Of a DNA stretch of 64,000 nucleotides, positions 41,796-50,740 are shown in pieces. Source of the DNA: an uncultured Gemmiger sp. Lineage in GTDB: Bacteria > Bacillota > Clostridia > Oscillospirales > Ruminococcaceae. The notes below the pieces were generated by a model. That model was not told the origin of the DNA. It saw nothing but the letters and a program-made list of their open reading frames with translations, and did no database searches. Each line of letters starts with the position of its first letter. The first letter of the stretch is position 1. Location: the NCBI GenBank assembly GCA_944388215.1, contig CALXHT010000001.1:267056-331055 (forward strand), written 5' to 3'. The position numbers and the translations under genes were made by a program.

Positions 41796-43051
41796 TCGAA
41801 CAGTTTTACAATCTCAAGCCGGAGGTGCTGGCGCTGGACCGCCAGGCACTGGAACTTTGCCGGGCGCAGTTCGCCCACGTGGAGGAGATCCGGGATTACA
41901 ACCAGCTCAAGATGCTGAAAGCCTTCACCGACTGCGGCGTGGAGGCGCGGCATTTCTGGGGTTCCAGCGGCTACGGTGTCTGGGATGACAGCCGCAACAA
42001 GCTGGAGGAGGTGTTTGCCCGCTGCATGGGCGCCGAGGCCGCCCTGGTGCGGCCCCAGTTCATGAGCGGCACCCACACGCTGACGGTGGCACTGTTCGGC
42101 CTGCTGCGCACCGGCGACACGCTGCTGGCGGCCACCGGCCGCCCCTACGACACGCTGGAGGGGGTCATCGGCATCGGGGAGGCCGGCAAGGGCTGCGGCA
42201 CGCTGCGGGAATACGGCGTGCAGTACGACGAATGCCCGCTGCTGCCCGACCACATGCCGGACTACGACCTGATCGCCCGGAAGGCAAAGACCGCCACGGT
42301 GGTGCACATCCAGCGCAGCCGGGGCTACACCCAGCGCAACGCCTTTGACCTGGAGACCATCCGCAAGGTGGCGGAGGTGGCCCGCCAGGCAAACCCCCAG
42401 GCGGTCATCTTCGTGGACAACTGCTACGGCGAGTTCACCCAGAGCCGGGAACCGCTGGCGGTGGGGGCGGACCTGATCGCCGGCAGCTTCATCAAGAACC
42501 CCGGCGGCGGCATCACCCCCACCGGCGGCTACATTGCGGGCCGGGCCGAACTGGTGGAAAAGTGCAGCCACCGCTTCACCGCGCCGGGCATCGGCGCCGA
42601 TCTGGGCTGCACCCAGGACAGCCTGCGGGACACCTTCCTGGGCTTCTACTATGCCCCCGGGGTGGTCTGCGAGGCCCTGAAAACCGCCATCTACGCCCAG
42701 TGCCTGCTGGAGCTGGCGGGGGTGCACCCGGTACCCCGCTACACCGAGGACCACAACGACATCGTGACCTGCTTCGATTCGGGCAGCGCCGAGGCCCTGA
42801 CCGGGTTCTGTGCCGGTATCCAGCACAACAGCCCGGTGGACAGTTTCGCCTCGCCGGAACCCGCCGATGAGCCCGGCTACACCGACAAGGTGGTCATGGC
42901 GTCGGGCAGCTTCACCGAGGGCAGTACTATTGAAATCTCCTGCGACGGCCCCCTGCGCCCGCCCTACACCTGCTATCTGCAGGGTGGCGTCAACTTCACG
43001 GCAGGCCGCGCCGCGGTGCTCAACGCCGTGCAGAATGCCTTCTTTGCGTAA
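41792..43051 (+). CDS. Methionine gamma-lyase-family PLP enzyme (aluminium-resistance type)
   Basis: This 419-residue fold-type I PLP protein is of the family often annotated as aluminium resistance or YnbB. HFWGSSGYGVWDDSRNKLEE near residues 52-71, the substrate loop RPYDTLEGVIG, and AGSFIKNPGGGITPTGGY with the Schiff-base Lys235 are typical. The physiological reaction is unknown in this subfamily; Cys/Met gamma-lyase chemistry is inferred from fold. The ATG at 41792 overlaps the GNAT stop; an ATG four codons earlier is possible. Confidence 0.9.
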   Translation: MIEQFYNLKPEVLALDRQALELCRAQFAHVEEIRDYNQLKMLKAFTDCGVEARHFWGSSGYGVWDDSRNKLEEVFARCMGAEAALVRPQFMSGTHTLTVALFGLLRTGDTLLAATGRPYDTLEGVIGIGEAGKGCGTLREYGVQYDECPLLPDHMPDYDLIARKAKTATVVHIQRSRGYTQRNAFDLETIRKVAEVARQANPQAVIFVDNCYGEFTQSREPLAVGADLIAGSFIKNPGGGITPTGGYIAGRAELVEKCSHRFTAPGIGADLGCTQDSLRDTFLGFYYAPGVVCEALKTAIYAQCLLELAGVHPVPRYTEDHNDIVTCFDSGSAEALTGFCAGIQHNSPVDSFASPEPADEPGYTDKVVMASGSFTEGSTIEISCDGPLRPPYTCYLQGGVNFTAGRAAVLNAVQNAFFA

Positions 43052-43102
43052 GGGAGTATCCCCCGGCAGGGCAGGGGAGCGCCCCCTGTTGAACCAACAT
43101 AA

Positions 43103-43141
43103 AAAAATCCCGTGTGCCGGTTTCCGGCACACGGGATTTTT
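43103..43141. terminator. Bidirectional terminator between the PLP gene and ireB
   Basis: A perfect 18-bp stem (43103-43120 with 43124-43141) with a 3-nt TTT loop carries A5 and T5 ends, serving both convergent units. Confidence 0.93.
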
Positions 43142-43154
43142 CTGTTGGAGGATT

Positions 43155-43406
43155 TTATCCCTTGACGTAATCGCGCACCAAGGCTTGCAGCAAATCGTCA
43201 CGGTCAATGCGGCGGATAATCGCACGCGCATTTTTATAAGTCGTAATATAGGTCGGATCCTCCGAAAGGATGTAGCCTACCAGCTGGTTGATGGGGTTGT
43301 AGCCCTTCTCTTCCAGCGCACGATAGACCTGCAGAACAGCCTGTTTGATTTCCATATCGCGGTCGTCACGGATGGAAAATACGGCAGTCGGCTCAGAGAT
43401 CGGCAT
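43155..43406 (-). CDS. ireB: IreB-family regulatory phosphoprotein (UPF0297)
   Basis: An 83-residue protein of the IreB/YrzL family. FSIRDDRDMEIKQAVLQVYR, EEKGYNPINQLVGYILSEDP and YITTYKNARAIIRRIDRDDL are near-invariant. In Enterococcus, IreB is phosphorylated on threonines by the PASTA kinase IreK and affects cephalosporin resistance. Here it is monocistronic; the usual ruvX partner is not adjacent. Confidence 0.95.
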   Translation of the reverse strand: MPISEPTAVFSIRDDRDMEIKQAVLQVYRALEEKGYNPINQLVGYILSEDPTYITTYKNARAIIRRIDRDDLLQALVRDYVKG

Positions 43407-43441
43407 ATCCAGTTCCCCCTTCTCAGCGTATTCATACCTAT

Positions 43442-43470
43442 ATTATAACAAAAGGGTATACAATTTGCAA
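43442..43470 (-). promoter_or_regulatory. Promoter of ireB
   Basis: On the minus strand TTGCAA (43465-43470) and TATAAT (43442-43447) are separated by 17 bp, 36 bp from the start. Confidence 0.85.
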
Positions 43471-43510
43471 TGGCCTCGTCGCAAATTTTTATACAAAATT
43501 ATGAATACTG

Positions 43511-44641
43511 TCAGCGGGAAATCACTTCACCCCTGCGGATGACCTGCAGGATGTTCAGCTCCTCGTCGGCCAGGATCACATTGCCCCAGCGGCCGGCATC
43601 CAGACTTCCGTAGTCGGCATCCACACCGATGCTGCGGGCCGGGTTCAGCGAAGCCGCCCGCACGGCGCTGGCCAGCGGCACACCCATATCCCGCACCGCA
43701 TGCTTCATGCAGTCATACAGGCAGGTGGCACTGCCGGCAATGGTGCCGGGGTGTTCGGTCAAAGTGGCCCGGGGACCGCGCACCGTCACGGCCTGGCCGC
43801 CCAGGGAATACTGGCCGTCCGGCAGGCCGCAGGCCATCATGCTGTCGGCGATCAGGATCACATGGTCGTCGCCGAAGGTGCGGAAGGTGAAGCGCACCAT
43901 GGCCGGGTGGATATGTACGCCGTCGGTGATGAGCTCCACCTCGGCGCCCTCCTCCAGGGCCGCGATGATGGGACCGGGGGCGCGGTGGGTGATGCCCGGC
44001 ATGGCGTTGTACAGATGGGTCATGTGGGTGGCGCCGGCCGCAAAGGCTTCCTTGGCGGTCTCATAGTCCACGCAGGTGTGGGCAATGGAGATGCGTACCT
44101 CGTTGTGGCATTCCCGGATGAAATCCAGGTTGCCCGGCACCTCGGGAGCCACGTCCACCAGCCGGATCAGCCCGCCGCTGCGGGCCTGCAGCCGGCGGAA
44201 CATGCCGGCGTCGGCGGCCATCACATACTTGGGGTTCTGGGCGCCCACCTTGTCGGGGCTGATGTAGGGGCCTTCCATGTTGATGCCCACCAGATCGGCA
44301 CCCCGCTCGTTCTTGTGGGCGGCGGCCACGTCCATGATGCCGTTGAGGATCTCCTCGCTGAAGGTCATGGTGGCGGGGCAGATGGCCAGCACGCCCTTGC
44401 TTGCCTCAAAGTCGGCAATGGCTTGCAGCCCGGCCTCGTCGGCGTCGCAGAAATCATGGCCCACGGCGCCGTGGAAGTGGATGTCCACCAGACCAGGCAG
44501 GGCATAGGCACCCTTTGCGTCCAGGATCTCCTCGCCCTCCAGGGGCTCCGCGCCGAAGACGATGCGGCCCTCCCGGATGATCAGATCTTTCTCCACAAAG
44601 CGGCAGCCGTCCGAGAAAACCTTCGCATTACGGATAATCAT
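43511..44641 (-). CDS. nagA: N-acetylglucosamine-6-phosphate deacetylase
   Basis: The 376-residue amidohydrolase converts GlcNAc-6-P to GlcN-6-P and acetate. The metal motif ALPGLVDIHFHGAVGHDF (residues ~47-64), the NMEGPYISPDKVGAQNP loop and HLYNAMPGITHR are typical, and ILIADSMMACGLPDGQY carries the catalytic Asp. The start follows GGAGGAAC. It lies 17 nt after nagB in a two-gene unit. Confidence 0.97.
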   Translation of the reverse strand: MIIRNAKVFSDGCRFVEKDLIIREGRIVFGAEPLEGEEILDAKGAYALPGLVDIHFHGAVGHDFCDADEAGLQAIADFEASKGVLAICPATMTFSEEILNGIMDVAAAHKNERGADLVGINMEGPYISPDKVGAQNPKYVMAADAGMFRRLQARSGGLIRLVDVAPEVPGNLDFIRECHNEVRISIAHTCVDYETAKEAFAAGATHMTHLYNAMPGITHRAPGPIIAALEEGAEVELITDGVHIHPAMVRFTFRTFGDDHVILIADSMMACGLPDGQYSLGGQAVTVRGPRATLTEHPGTIAGSATCLYDCMKHAVRDMGVPLASAVRAASLNPARSIGVDADYGSLDAGRWGNVILADEELNILQVIRRGEVISR

Positions 44642-44658
44642 ATTCGTTCCTCCTGCCC

Positions 44659-45387
44659 TCAGATCAGGCTCAGAGCTTCCTCATCGCCCACCAGAATGAA
44701 ATCGGGATGCATCTGCAGGATGCTGGCGGGCACCTCCGGTGTGACAGGGCCGAAGAACGCCTTCTTGACGATCTCTGCCTTGCCCTTGCCGTTGGCCACC
44801 ATCAGCACCTTGCGGGCCTGCATGATGGTCTTGATGCCCATGGTGTAGGCCTGCTTGGGCACCAGGTCTTCCTGGCCGTCAAAGAAGCGCTTGTTGGCCT
44901 CGATGGTTTCCGGCTTCAGGTCCACACAGTGGGTGCCCAGCTCGAAGGCTTCGCCCGGCTCGTTGAAGCCGATGTGGCCGTCATGGCCGATGCCCAGCAG
45001 CTGCAGGTCGATGCCGCCCACCCGCTTGATGACATAGTCGTACCGGGCGCATTCCGCCTCGGCGTCCATGTTGGTGCCGTCCGGCAGGTTGATGGAAGCG
45101 GGGTTGATGTTGACCAGGTCGAACAGGTTGCGGTGCATGAAGCTCCAGTAGCTTTCGGGATGCTCCCGGGGCAGACCGCGGTACTCGTCCAGGTTGATGG
45201 TGGTCACTTCAGAGAAGTCCAGATCACCCTTGTTGTACCAGTCCACCAGCTGTTTGTAGGTGCCTACGGGGGTACCGCCGGTGGCCAGACCCAGCACGCA
45301 GTTGGGTTTCATGATGACCTGGGCGGAGATGATGTTGGCGGCCTTGCGGGACATGTCGTTGTAGTCTTTTGCGCGGATGATTTTCAT
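44659..45387 (-). CDS. nagB: Glucosamine-6-phosphate deaminase
   Basis: This 242-residue enzyme converts GlcN-6-P to fructose-6-P and ammonia. LGLATGGTPVGTYKQLVDWY, NLDEYRGLPREHPESY with the active Asp/Glu, and GIGHDGHIGFNEPG are hallmark segments. The length is the short, non-allosteric Gram-positive form. The start follows GGAGGTAA. It is upstream of nagA and downstream of a terminated PTS gene. Confidence 0.97.
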   Translation of the reverse strand: MKIIRAKDYNDMSRKAANIISAQVIMKPNCVLGLATGGTPVGTYKQLVDWYNKGDLDFSEVTTINLDEYRGLPREHPESYWSFMHRNLFDLVNINPASINLPDGTNMDAEAECARYDYVIKRVGGIDLQLLGIGHDGHIGFNEPGEAFELGTHCVDLKPETIEANKRFFDGQEDLVPKQAYTMGIKTIMQARKVLMVANGKGKAEIVKKAFFGPVTPEVPASILQMHPDFILVGDEEALSLI

Positions 45388-45437
45388 ACAGAATTACCTC
45401 CTGATGATGGCGGGGGAGAGGCCCCCATACTTCTGTC

Positions 45438-45446
45438 AGTATAGCA
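45438..45446 (-). promoter_or_regulatory. Extended -10 promoter for nagBA
   Basis: On the minus strand TGCTATACT (TGn plus TATACT) lies about 50 bp upstream of nagB and downstream of the PTS-gene terminator. No convincing -35 is present. Confidence 0.5.
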
Positions 45447-45486
45447 TGGAACCGTGAAAAAAGTATGACCAAATGAATGAAGCGCC

Positions 45487-45523
45487 AAAAAATGCCGGGG
45501 ACAGGCTCGCGCCCGCCCCCGGC
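45487..45523 (-). terminator. Terminator after the GlcNAc PTS gene
   Basis: On the minus strand GCCGGGG/CCCCGGC (45517-45523 with 45494-45500) encloses an inner stem and ends in ATTTTTT. A second 8-bp repeat GATAAAGG/CCTTTATC lies closer to the gene (about 45531-45557). Confidence 0.85.
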
Positions 45524-45572
45524 GGATGTGATAAAGGGAACCAGAACCTTTATCCCGGCGCTGTAAGAAAGC

Positions 45573-47066
45573 TTACAGCATCTTCTTCAATTCGTCGTAG
45601 ACAAACTGGACCTTGGGGCCGATGACGACCTGGCAGGAATTCTTGCTGGGACGGATGACGCCCGCGGCGCCGGCCGCCTTGACGGCCCTCTCATCCACAG
45701 CGCTGCTGTCCTTGACCTCAAAGCGGAGGCGGGTGGCGCAGTAGTCCACGTTGGCAACGTTGCCCTTGCCACCGATGGCCTTCAGCACGCCGCTGGCAAT
45801 GTCGGTGAAGTTGTTGTTGGCGAGGGTAGCGGTGGCCTCAGCGGCGTCGATATCTTCATCCTCACGGCCCGGAGTCACCAGGTTGAACTTGGTGATGGCG
45901 AAGCGGAAGACCACGTAGAACACGACGAAAGCGGCGATGCCCAGAGGAATGATCATCCAGGTATTGGCATGAGCCGGCAGGAAGTAAGAGAAGAACAGGT
46001 CGGTGCCGCCTGCAGAGAACATGAAGCCGGCACGGAAGCCTACGTAGTAGGTGATGATGGCGAAGATCGCGTATAGCAGAGCATACACCACGTACAGCGG
46101 GAAGCAGAGGAACATGAAGCCGAACTCGAAGGGCTCGGTAACGCCGCAGACGAACGCGCAGATAGCAGCAGAAGTCACGAGACCGATGGCGGCCTTCTTG
46201 TTCTTGGCGGTGTGGACCATGGCCAGCGCCGCGCCGGGGATACCGAACATCATGCAGGGGAAGAAGCCGGACATGTACATGCCGAGGCTCCAGTCGATGA
46301 CTTCACCGTTGGTACCCACATCGCCAGTGACGAAACCGGCCCAGTAATTGCTCAGGTCACCAATACCGATGGTATCAAACCAGAACACGTTGTTCAGGGC
46401 GTGATGCAGACCAGTGGGGATCAGCAGGCGGTTGAAGAAGGCATACAGGCCAGCGCCGATGCCGCCCAGGCCAACGATACCGTCGCCAATCCAAACCAAG
46501 GCACCGAAGATCAGCGGCCAGACGAAGAGCAAGATCACAGAGACCACAATGGAAACCACGCCGGTGACGATGGCCACGCAGCGCTTGCCGCTGAAGAAGG
46601 CCAGCCAGTCAGGCAGCTGGGTGCTCTTGAACTTGTTGTAGCAGGTGGAACCGATGATGGCAGCCAGGATGCCGATGAAGGCATTGCCGGCGGTCTTCTG
46701 GAAAGCAATGTATTGGGTGGAGTTTTCTTCCAGGGTGATGATGGCGCCCACGACAGCGGGAGAAAGCAGCTGGGTCATCATCAGGTAGCTGACCAAACCG
46801 GCCAGACCGGCGGTACCGTCATGGTCGTCAGACAGACCAACAGCGGCGCCGACGGCGAACAGCCAGGCCATGTTGTCGATCAGGGCGCCGCCGGCCTTGA
46901 TCAGAATGAAGCCGGCCTGATAGGCCAAGCCAGTGGTTGCAGCATCGGGAACACCCATGACAGCCGGAGCCAACGCGTAGCCCAGGCCCATGAGGATGCC
47001 GCAGACGGGAAGCGCGGCAACAGGCAGCATCAAAGCCTTGCCGAGCTTTTGCAGATACTTCATCAT
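45573..47066 (-). CDS. nagE: PTS system EIICB component, N-acetylglucosamine/glucose type
   Basis: A 497-residue membrane permease of the glucose-GlcNAc PTS superfamily. The EIIC domain (about residues 1-385, GKALMLPVAALPVCGILMGL at the start, GIPGAALAMVHTAKNKKAA and VTEPFEFGFMFL later) carries about ten helices. The EIIB domain (about 415-497) has the phosphorylation Cys443 in VDYCATRLRF. No EIIA is fused, unlike E. coli NagE. GlcNAc specificity is inferred from nagBA next door; the sequence alone cannot exclude glucose. Two ATGs (47066, 47063) follow TGGAGG. Confidence 0.92.
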   Translation of the reverse strand: MMKYLQKLGKALMLPVAALPVCGILMGLGYALAPAVMGVPDAATTGLAYQAGFILIKAGGALIDNMAWLFAVGAAVGLSDDHDGTAGLAGLVSYLMMTQLLSPAVVGAIITLEENSTQYIAFQKTAGNAFIGILAAIIGSTCYNKFKSTQLPDWLAFFSGKRCVAIVTGVVSIVVSVILLFVWPLIFGALVWIGDGIVGLGGIGAGLYAFFNRLLIPTGLHHALNNVFWFDTIGIGDLSNYWAGFVTGDVGTNGEVIDWSLGMYMSGFFPCMMFGIPGAALAMVHTAKNKKAAIGLVTSAAICAFVCGVTEPFEFGFMFLCFPLYVVYALLYAIFAIITYYVGFRAGFMFSAGGTDLFFSYFLPAHANTWMIIPLGIAAFVVFYVVFRFAITKFNLVTPGREDEDIDAAEATATLANNNFTDIASGVLKAIGGKGNVANVDYCATRLRFEVKDSSAVDERAVKAAGAAGVIRPSKNSCQVVIGPKVQFVYDELKKML

Positions 47067-47364
47067 AAAAGCATTCCTCCAAAAATCAGATGGATTCCTC
47101 TAACGTGGTATGCGGTGTCTCTGGTTCGCAGAACGCATGCCTTGTTGATATCATATTAACATATTCTTCATAAAAAAGAAAGCAAATTTAAACAATTTGT
47201 CAAAAGAACGAAAAAGTGACCTTGAAATTGGGCAAAATGTTAATATAATGAGAAATTTAACGCAAAAAAATAAAAAATCGAAACAATGGGGTGAAAAATT
47301 TTTTTATGACATGCACCCCGCAAACAAAAAATGCGCCCTGCCGGAGCAGGGCGCACAGGATGTA
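47067..47364. other. AT-rich spacer between nagE and thiT
   Basis: The ~300-nt gap holds the nagE leader on the minus strand, where a TATGAT-like -10 lies near 47150 without a clear -35. A plus-strand TTGAAA-16-TATAAT match (47222-47249) points toward the antisense side of thiT and has no gene behind it. No coding signal is visible. Confidence 0.5.
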
Positions 47365-47931
47365 TTATTGCTGCTGTGCATGGAACAGCTGGGGAGCTGC
47401 CTTGCAGATCAGCACGGCGGCCACCGTGGTAAGGATCGTCTCGGGCAGCATGTAGCTTCCGTTGTAGGTCAGGCTGTAGATCCAGGCGGGCAGGCCGTCG
47501 CTGAGGTTGCCCCAGATCAGCACGCCGGACAAAAAGCTGCAGAGGAAACGAAGCACGCAGACGGCGGCGGTACCCACCGCAACGCCCACCAGGCGGTTGG
47601 AGAAGGGCTTGGCGATGGCACCGGCCAGCCCCAGCAGCGTAAAGGCCAGCACGTAATCCAGCAGGATCATGCCCACCAGCGGCAGCAGGCCGGGGGCCGG
47701 CGGCGCGTAGAAGCCCAGCAGCATCTGCAAAAGGCTGTTGACGAAGCCGGTGAACAGCCCCCACTTGACGCCGTGCCGGAACGAGATGAGAATAAAGGGC
47801 AGCATGCTGAACAGGGTGATGGAACCGCCGCTGGGCAGTTCGTAGATCTTGATGTTTGCCAGGACGGTGCCCAGGGCAATCATCAGGGCACACTCCACCA
47901 GTGTGCGTGTTTTGGAATAGGTTTTGGTCAT
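47365..47931 (-). CDS. thiT: ECF transporter thiamine-binding S component ThiT
   Basis: A 188-residue membrane protein with six helices, the substrate-binding S subunit of an energy-coupling-factor thiamine importer. RTLVECALMIALGTVLANIK, the ELPSGGSITLFSMLPFILIS segment and the late NGSYMLPETILT match ThiT, with aromatic and Glu residues for thiamine. The ATG at 47931 is used because GGGGAGGAG precedes it. The gene lies directly behind a TPP riboswitch, which supports thiamine as substrate. The ECF ATPases are elsewhere. Confidence 0.95.
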   Translation of the reverse strand: MTKTYSKTRTLVECALMIALGTVLANIKIYELPSGGSITLFSMLPFILISFRHGVKWGLFTGFVNSLLQMLLGFYAPPAPGLLPLVGMILLDYVLAFTLLGLAGAIAKPFSNRLVGVAVGTAAVCVLRFLCSFLSGVLIWGNLSDGLPAWIYSLTYNGSYMLPETILTTVAAVLICKAAPQLFHAQQQ

Positions 47932-47963
47932 AGAAATACTCCTCCCCGAATAAACGGTACATG

Positions 47964-47998
47964 AAAACAAGAAAAGCGCCTGCAGGAAATGCAGGCGC
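47964..47998 (-). terminator. TPP-controlled terminator upstream of thiT
   Basis: On the minus strand GCGCCTGCA/TGCAGGCGC (47990-47998 with 47976-47984) with a 5-nt loop is followed by TTTTCTTGTTTT. It sits between the TPP aptamer and thiT. Confidence 0.88.
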
Positions 47999-48027
47999 AG
48001 ACGCAACGTGACATCTTATGGAGGTTC

Positions 48028-48123
48028 AAACTTCCTACGCCGGCATTATCCGGATCAGGTTCGAGGTGACCCGAAGCTGCAGTTTGCTTCGATCTCAGCC
48101 GAGGATGCCCCTCAGCGCCCCTG
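48028..48123 (-). promoter_or_regulatory. TPP riboswitch (THI element)
   Basis: The minus strand reads the conserved THI-box segments GGCTGAGATC and, further on, ACCTCGAACCTGATCCGGAT then AATGCCGGCGTAGGAA. Their order and spacing match the thiamine-pyrophosphate aptamer. With the downstream terminator it should switch off thiT when TPP is high. Confidence 0.96.
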
Positions 48124-48141
48124 TTTTTATGTCCGCTTTCC

Positions 48142-48169
48142 AGTATACACGCAAACCATCATTTGTCAA
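48142..48169 (-). promoter_or_regulatory. Promoter of the thiT leader
   Basis: On the minus strand TTGACA (48164-48169) and TATACT (48142-48147) are separated by 16 bp, about 20 bp upstream of the TPP aptamer. Confidence 0.85.
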
Positions 48170-48456
48170 GAAAAAAGTGAGGAGGCAACATGTTTTTCCT
48201 GGTGCCGGATTATGGCCAGGCTATATAAGTAGGTAAGGCGTTCTGTGTGCGGCAGGGGGATGGCTGCCCCCACCGGGAAAAGCACCTGTGGTGGTTGTGT
48301 ACAACACAATCTGTGGTGCAAAAGAAAAAACAAGGCCCCCATATGGATGAAAAATGCCGGAAAACCGCAAAAAAGTGCGGGGAAATGCGGAATTTTGCCG
48401 CCAAAAGATTGGTAAAAATTTACATCGGTTTTCCCCGTAAAACCGGGAAAGGCCCC
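48170..48456. other. Gene-free region between thiT and the GH25 gene
   Basis: About 290 nt without a convincing gene. It contains hairpins: GGGGG/CCCCC near 48262-48280, GTTGT/ACAAC near 48296-48305, CCGC/GCGG near 48365-48380 and CGGTTTT/AAAACCG near 48426-48444. A 12-codon frame with a good Shine-Dalgarno starts at 48190 but is too short to judge. Confidence 0.4.
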
Positions 48457-48486
48457 TTGCACAGCGGCGGAAGTTTGTGGTATGCT
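48457..48486 (+). promoter_or_regulatory. Promoter of the GH25 gene
   Basis: TTGCAC (48457-48462) and TATGCT (48481-48486) are 18 bp apart, 57 bp upstream of the start. Confidence 0.6.
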
Positions 48487-48542
48487 TTTACATGTAGTTT
48501 TCTACCCATTTTATTTTTTTGCAAGCAAACGGTGAGGTAAGG

Positions 48543-50615
48543 ATGTTCAACAAGCGGAATCCCATGAAATATTTCTCCGGCAACGCCTTCGCGCGGCTGC
48601 CGCTGTACAAACTGGTGGCGGGCAGTACGGCTGTGGTGCTGACGGCCAGCATCGGCCTGGGGGTATTTGCGGCCTCCTTTGTGCCGGGCCAGCTGCCGGA
48701 AGCAACGCCCACGCCGGAACCGGTGGTGACGGCCACCCCCGTCCCCACGCCCACGGCCACGCCTGTGCCGGATATTGAATTGCTGGCGGACATCAGCGTG
48801 ATCCAGCAGGATGTGGGCGTGCAGCTCTATACCATGGAGCAGACCACGGCGGAAAGTGCCCAGACACCTTCGCCCACGCCGTCCGGGGAGAGCGACGGGG
48901 AAGAGACCTCCGGCAAGATCCCGCTGACGGGGGTTGCCGCCACAGTCACCCTGACGGATTCGGAGGGCAAGACCACCGACTATGCGGTGGATACCGAGAA
49001 CGGCACGGCGCTGGCAGAGGATGTGGAACCCGGCGACTACACCGTGACGATCCAGCCCATCGAGGGCTATGTGGTGCCGGAGAGCACCACCGTGACCGTG
49101 GCCGAGAAGGTCGTCTACAAGGCGGATGTGAACGCGGTCAAGGACAAGATCATGCAGTCCAGCCAGGTCAATGAGAGCGCGGAGGACTCGGCGGTGAACA
49201 CGGCCGGTGCGGCGCCCATTGCCGAGGAAGTGACCGATACGGTGCAGTACGCCGACAGCGCCAAGGAAGAGAAGGGCCGCACCACGGTGTACACGGCCAA
49301 GCTGAGCAGCAGCGGCCATCTGCTCTTCACCGACGGCAGCGAATCGCCCTACCTGCCTGTGTACAAGGACGGCACCCAGGAACTGACCGGTGCCCAGCGT
49401 GATCCCAACGTTTCCACCAACAGCGCCATGTCGGTGTGGCTGCCGGGGGCCGCGGATTCCATCGTGAATCTGGGCAGCACCGGCCGCACCATGAGCATGG
49501 CCCATCGCACCAGCGAAGGCACCGCTTCATCGGATGCCTCGCTGCAGGACAGCGGCGAATCCACCCCGACGCCGGAGGCCACAGCCACGGTCTCGCCCGC
49601 GCCGGAGCAGAGCCCTGCGCCGCAGGAGAGCACTACCCCGGCGCCCACCACCACGCCGGACCCCACGGCAGCCCCCACGCCGGAGCCCACGGTCACCCCC
49701 GAGCCTACCCCGGAAGTGACCGCTACGCCCACCCCGACCCCGACCCCGGCGCCCACCGCCACACCCACGCCCACCCCGGCAGTGACGGCCACGCCGGTTC
49801 CTTCCCAGGATTCCACGGCGGGCTGGCCGGACGCCATCGAAGCCAGCAAGCTGGCCGAGTACAAGTTTGATGTGACCGCCACCGAGAAGATCGAGTATGT
49901 CTACACCGGCTGGCAGGAGATCGACGGCGCTACATACTACTATGACCCCGCCACCCATGAGGCGGTGACCGGCAACCAGGTCATCCAGGGGGATGTGTAC
50001 ACTTTTGGCGCCGACGGTGCGCTGAACCGCACGGCCCGGGGCATCGATGTCTCCAAGTTCCAGGGCAACATCGACTGGAACGCCGTCAAGGCGGACGGCA
50101 TCACCTTTGCCATCATCCGCTGCGGCTACCGCGGCTACGGCACGGGCGCGCTGGTGGAGGATTCCACCTACCGCAAGAACATCCAGGGCGCCATCAACGC
50201 CGGCCTGAAGGTGGGCGTCTACTTCTACAGCCAGGCCATCAACGAGGCCGAGGCCGTGGAGGAAGCCAGCATGGTGCTGAGCCTGGTCAGCGGGTATTCG
50301 CTGCCGCTGGGCGTCTACTACGACACCGAGTCGGTGGCGGGCGGCCGCGCCAACGCCATCAGCGCCAACGAGCGCACCGCCTGTGCGGTGGCTTTCTGTG
50401 AGACCATCCGCAATGCGGGCTACAAGGCAGGCGTCTACTCCTACGCCAGCTGGTTCTACAACGCGCTGAACTTTGCCAACATCAGCAAGTACAACACCTG
50501 GATCGCCCAGTATCGCGATACCCTCAGCTTCAACTACAAGTACAACATCTGGCAGTATACCGGCTCCGGTCGTGTCAACGGCATCTCCACCGCCGTGGAT
50601 ATGAACATCGGCTGA
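48543..50615 (+). CDS. Secreted GH25 lysozyme with long Pro/Thr linker
   Basis: A 690-residue envelope protein. Residues about 16-42 form an N-terminal signal/anchor helix. Then come a Pro/Thr spacer, a beta domain (about 120-200, IPLTGVAATVTLTDSEGKTT) resembling Cna-B/Big folds, and a strongly repetitive Thr-Pro-Glu linker (about 340-425). A short cell-wall-binding-like repeat (YTGWQEIDGATYYYDP) follows, then a GH25 muramidase domain (about 499-690, RGIDVSKFQGNIDW and LGVYYDTESVAGG with catalytic Asp/Glu). It probably cleaves MurNAc-GlcNAc bonds. The ATG at 48543 follows GGTGAGGTAAGG. Confidence 0.9.
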   Translation: MFNKRNPMKYFSGNAFARLPLYKLVAGSTAVVLTASIGLGVFAASFVPGQLPEATPTPEPVVTATPVPTPTATPVPDIELLADISVIQQDVGVQLYTMEQTTAESAQTPSPTPSGESDGEETSGKIPLTGVAATVTLTDSEGKTTDYAVDTENGTALAEDVEPGDYTVTIQPIEGYVVPESTTVTVAEKVVYKADVNAVKDKIMQSSQVNESAEDSAVNTAGAAPIAEEVTDTVQYADSAKEEKGRTTVYTAKLSSSGHLLFTDGSESPYLPVYKDGTQELTGAQRDPNVSTNSAMSVWLPGAADSIVNLGSTGRTMSMAHRTSEGTASSDASLQDSGESTPTPEATATVSPAPEQSPAPQESTTPAPTTTPDPTAAPTPEPTVTPEPTPEVTATPTPTPTPAPTATPTPTPAVTATPVPSQDSTAGWPDAIEASKLAEYKFDVTATEKIEYVYTGWQEIDGATYYYDPATHEAVTGNQVIQGDVYTFGADGALNRTARGIDVSKFQGNIDWNAVKADGITFAIIRCGYRGYGTGALVEDSTYRKNIQGAINAGLKVGVYFYSQAINEAEAVEEASMVLSLVSGYSLPLGVYYDTESVAGGRANAISANERTACAVAFCETIRNAGYKAGVYSYASWFYNALNFANISKYNTWIAQYRDTLSFNYKYNIWQYTGSGRVNGISTAVDMNIG
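49564..49806 (+). repeat. Low-complexity Thr-Pro-Glu/Ala coding repeat
   Basis: Degenerate ACG-CCN-based repeats encode about 80 residues of alternating Thr/Pro/Glu/Ala (for example TPTPTPTPAPTATPTPTP). It is a wall-spanning linker and a candidate site of length variation. Confidence 0.8.
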
Positions 50616-50628
50616 TATGTGACTTCCG

Positions 50629-50668
50629 CAAGGGGCGGCCCGAAATTCGGGCCGCCCCTTGTGTATTT
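50629..50668 (+). terminator. Terminator after the GH25 gene
   Basis: A perfect 15-bp stem (50629-50643 with 50647-50661) with a 3-nt loop is followed by a T-containing tail. Confidence 0.8.
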
Positions 50669-50678
50669 CCCGGTCAAA

Positions 50679-50719
50679 GAAAAATGCCCCGCAGCGGTCA
50701 TTTCACCGCTGCGGGGCAT
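50679..50719 (-). terminator. Terminator of the proCBA operon
   Basis: On the minus strand a perfect 15-bp stem, ATGCCCCGCAGCGGT and its complement (50705-50719 with 50684-50698), runs into TTTTTC. Confidence 0.88.
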
Positions 50720-50740
50720 TGGCTGTTTACAGAAGGTTTC

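Noticed and set aside
47222..47249. Plus-strand TTGAAA-16-TATAAT promoter match antisense to thiT
   Set aside because: It is in AT-rich DNA where such matches arise by chance, with no gene or terminator pattern downstream.
48190..48228. Twelve-codon ORF (MFFLVPDYGQAI) with a strong AGGAGG upstream
   Set aside because: It is too short to judge coding potential, no regulatory partner is evident, and the nearby promoter points the other way.
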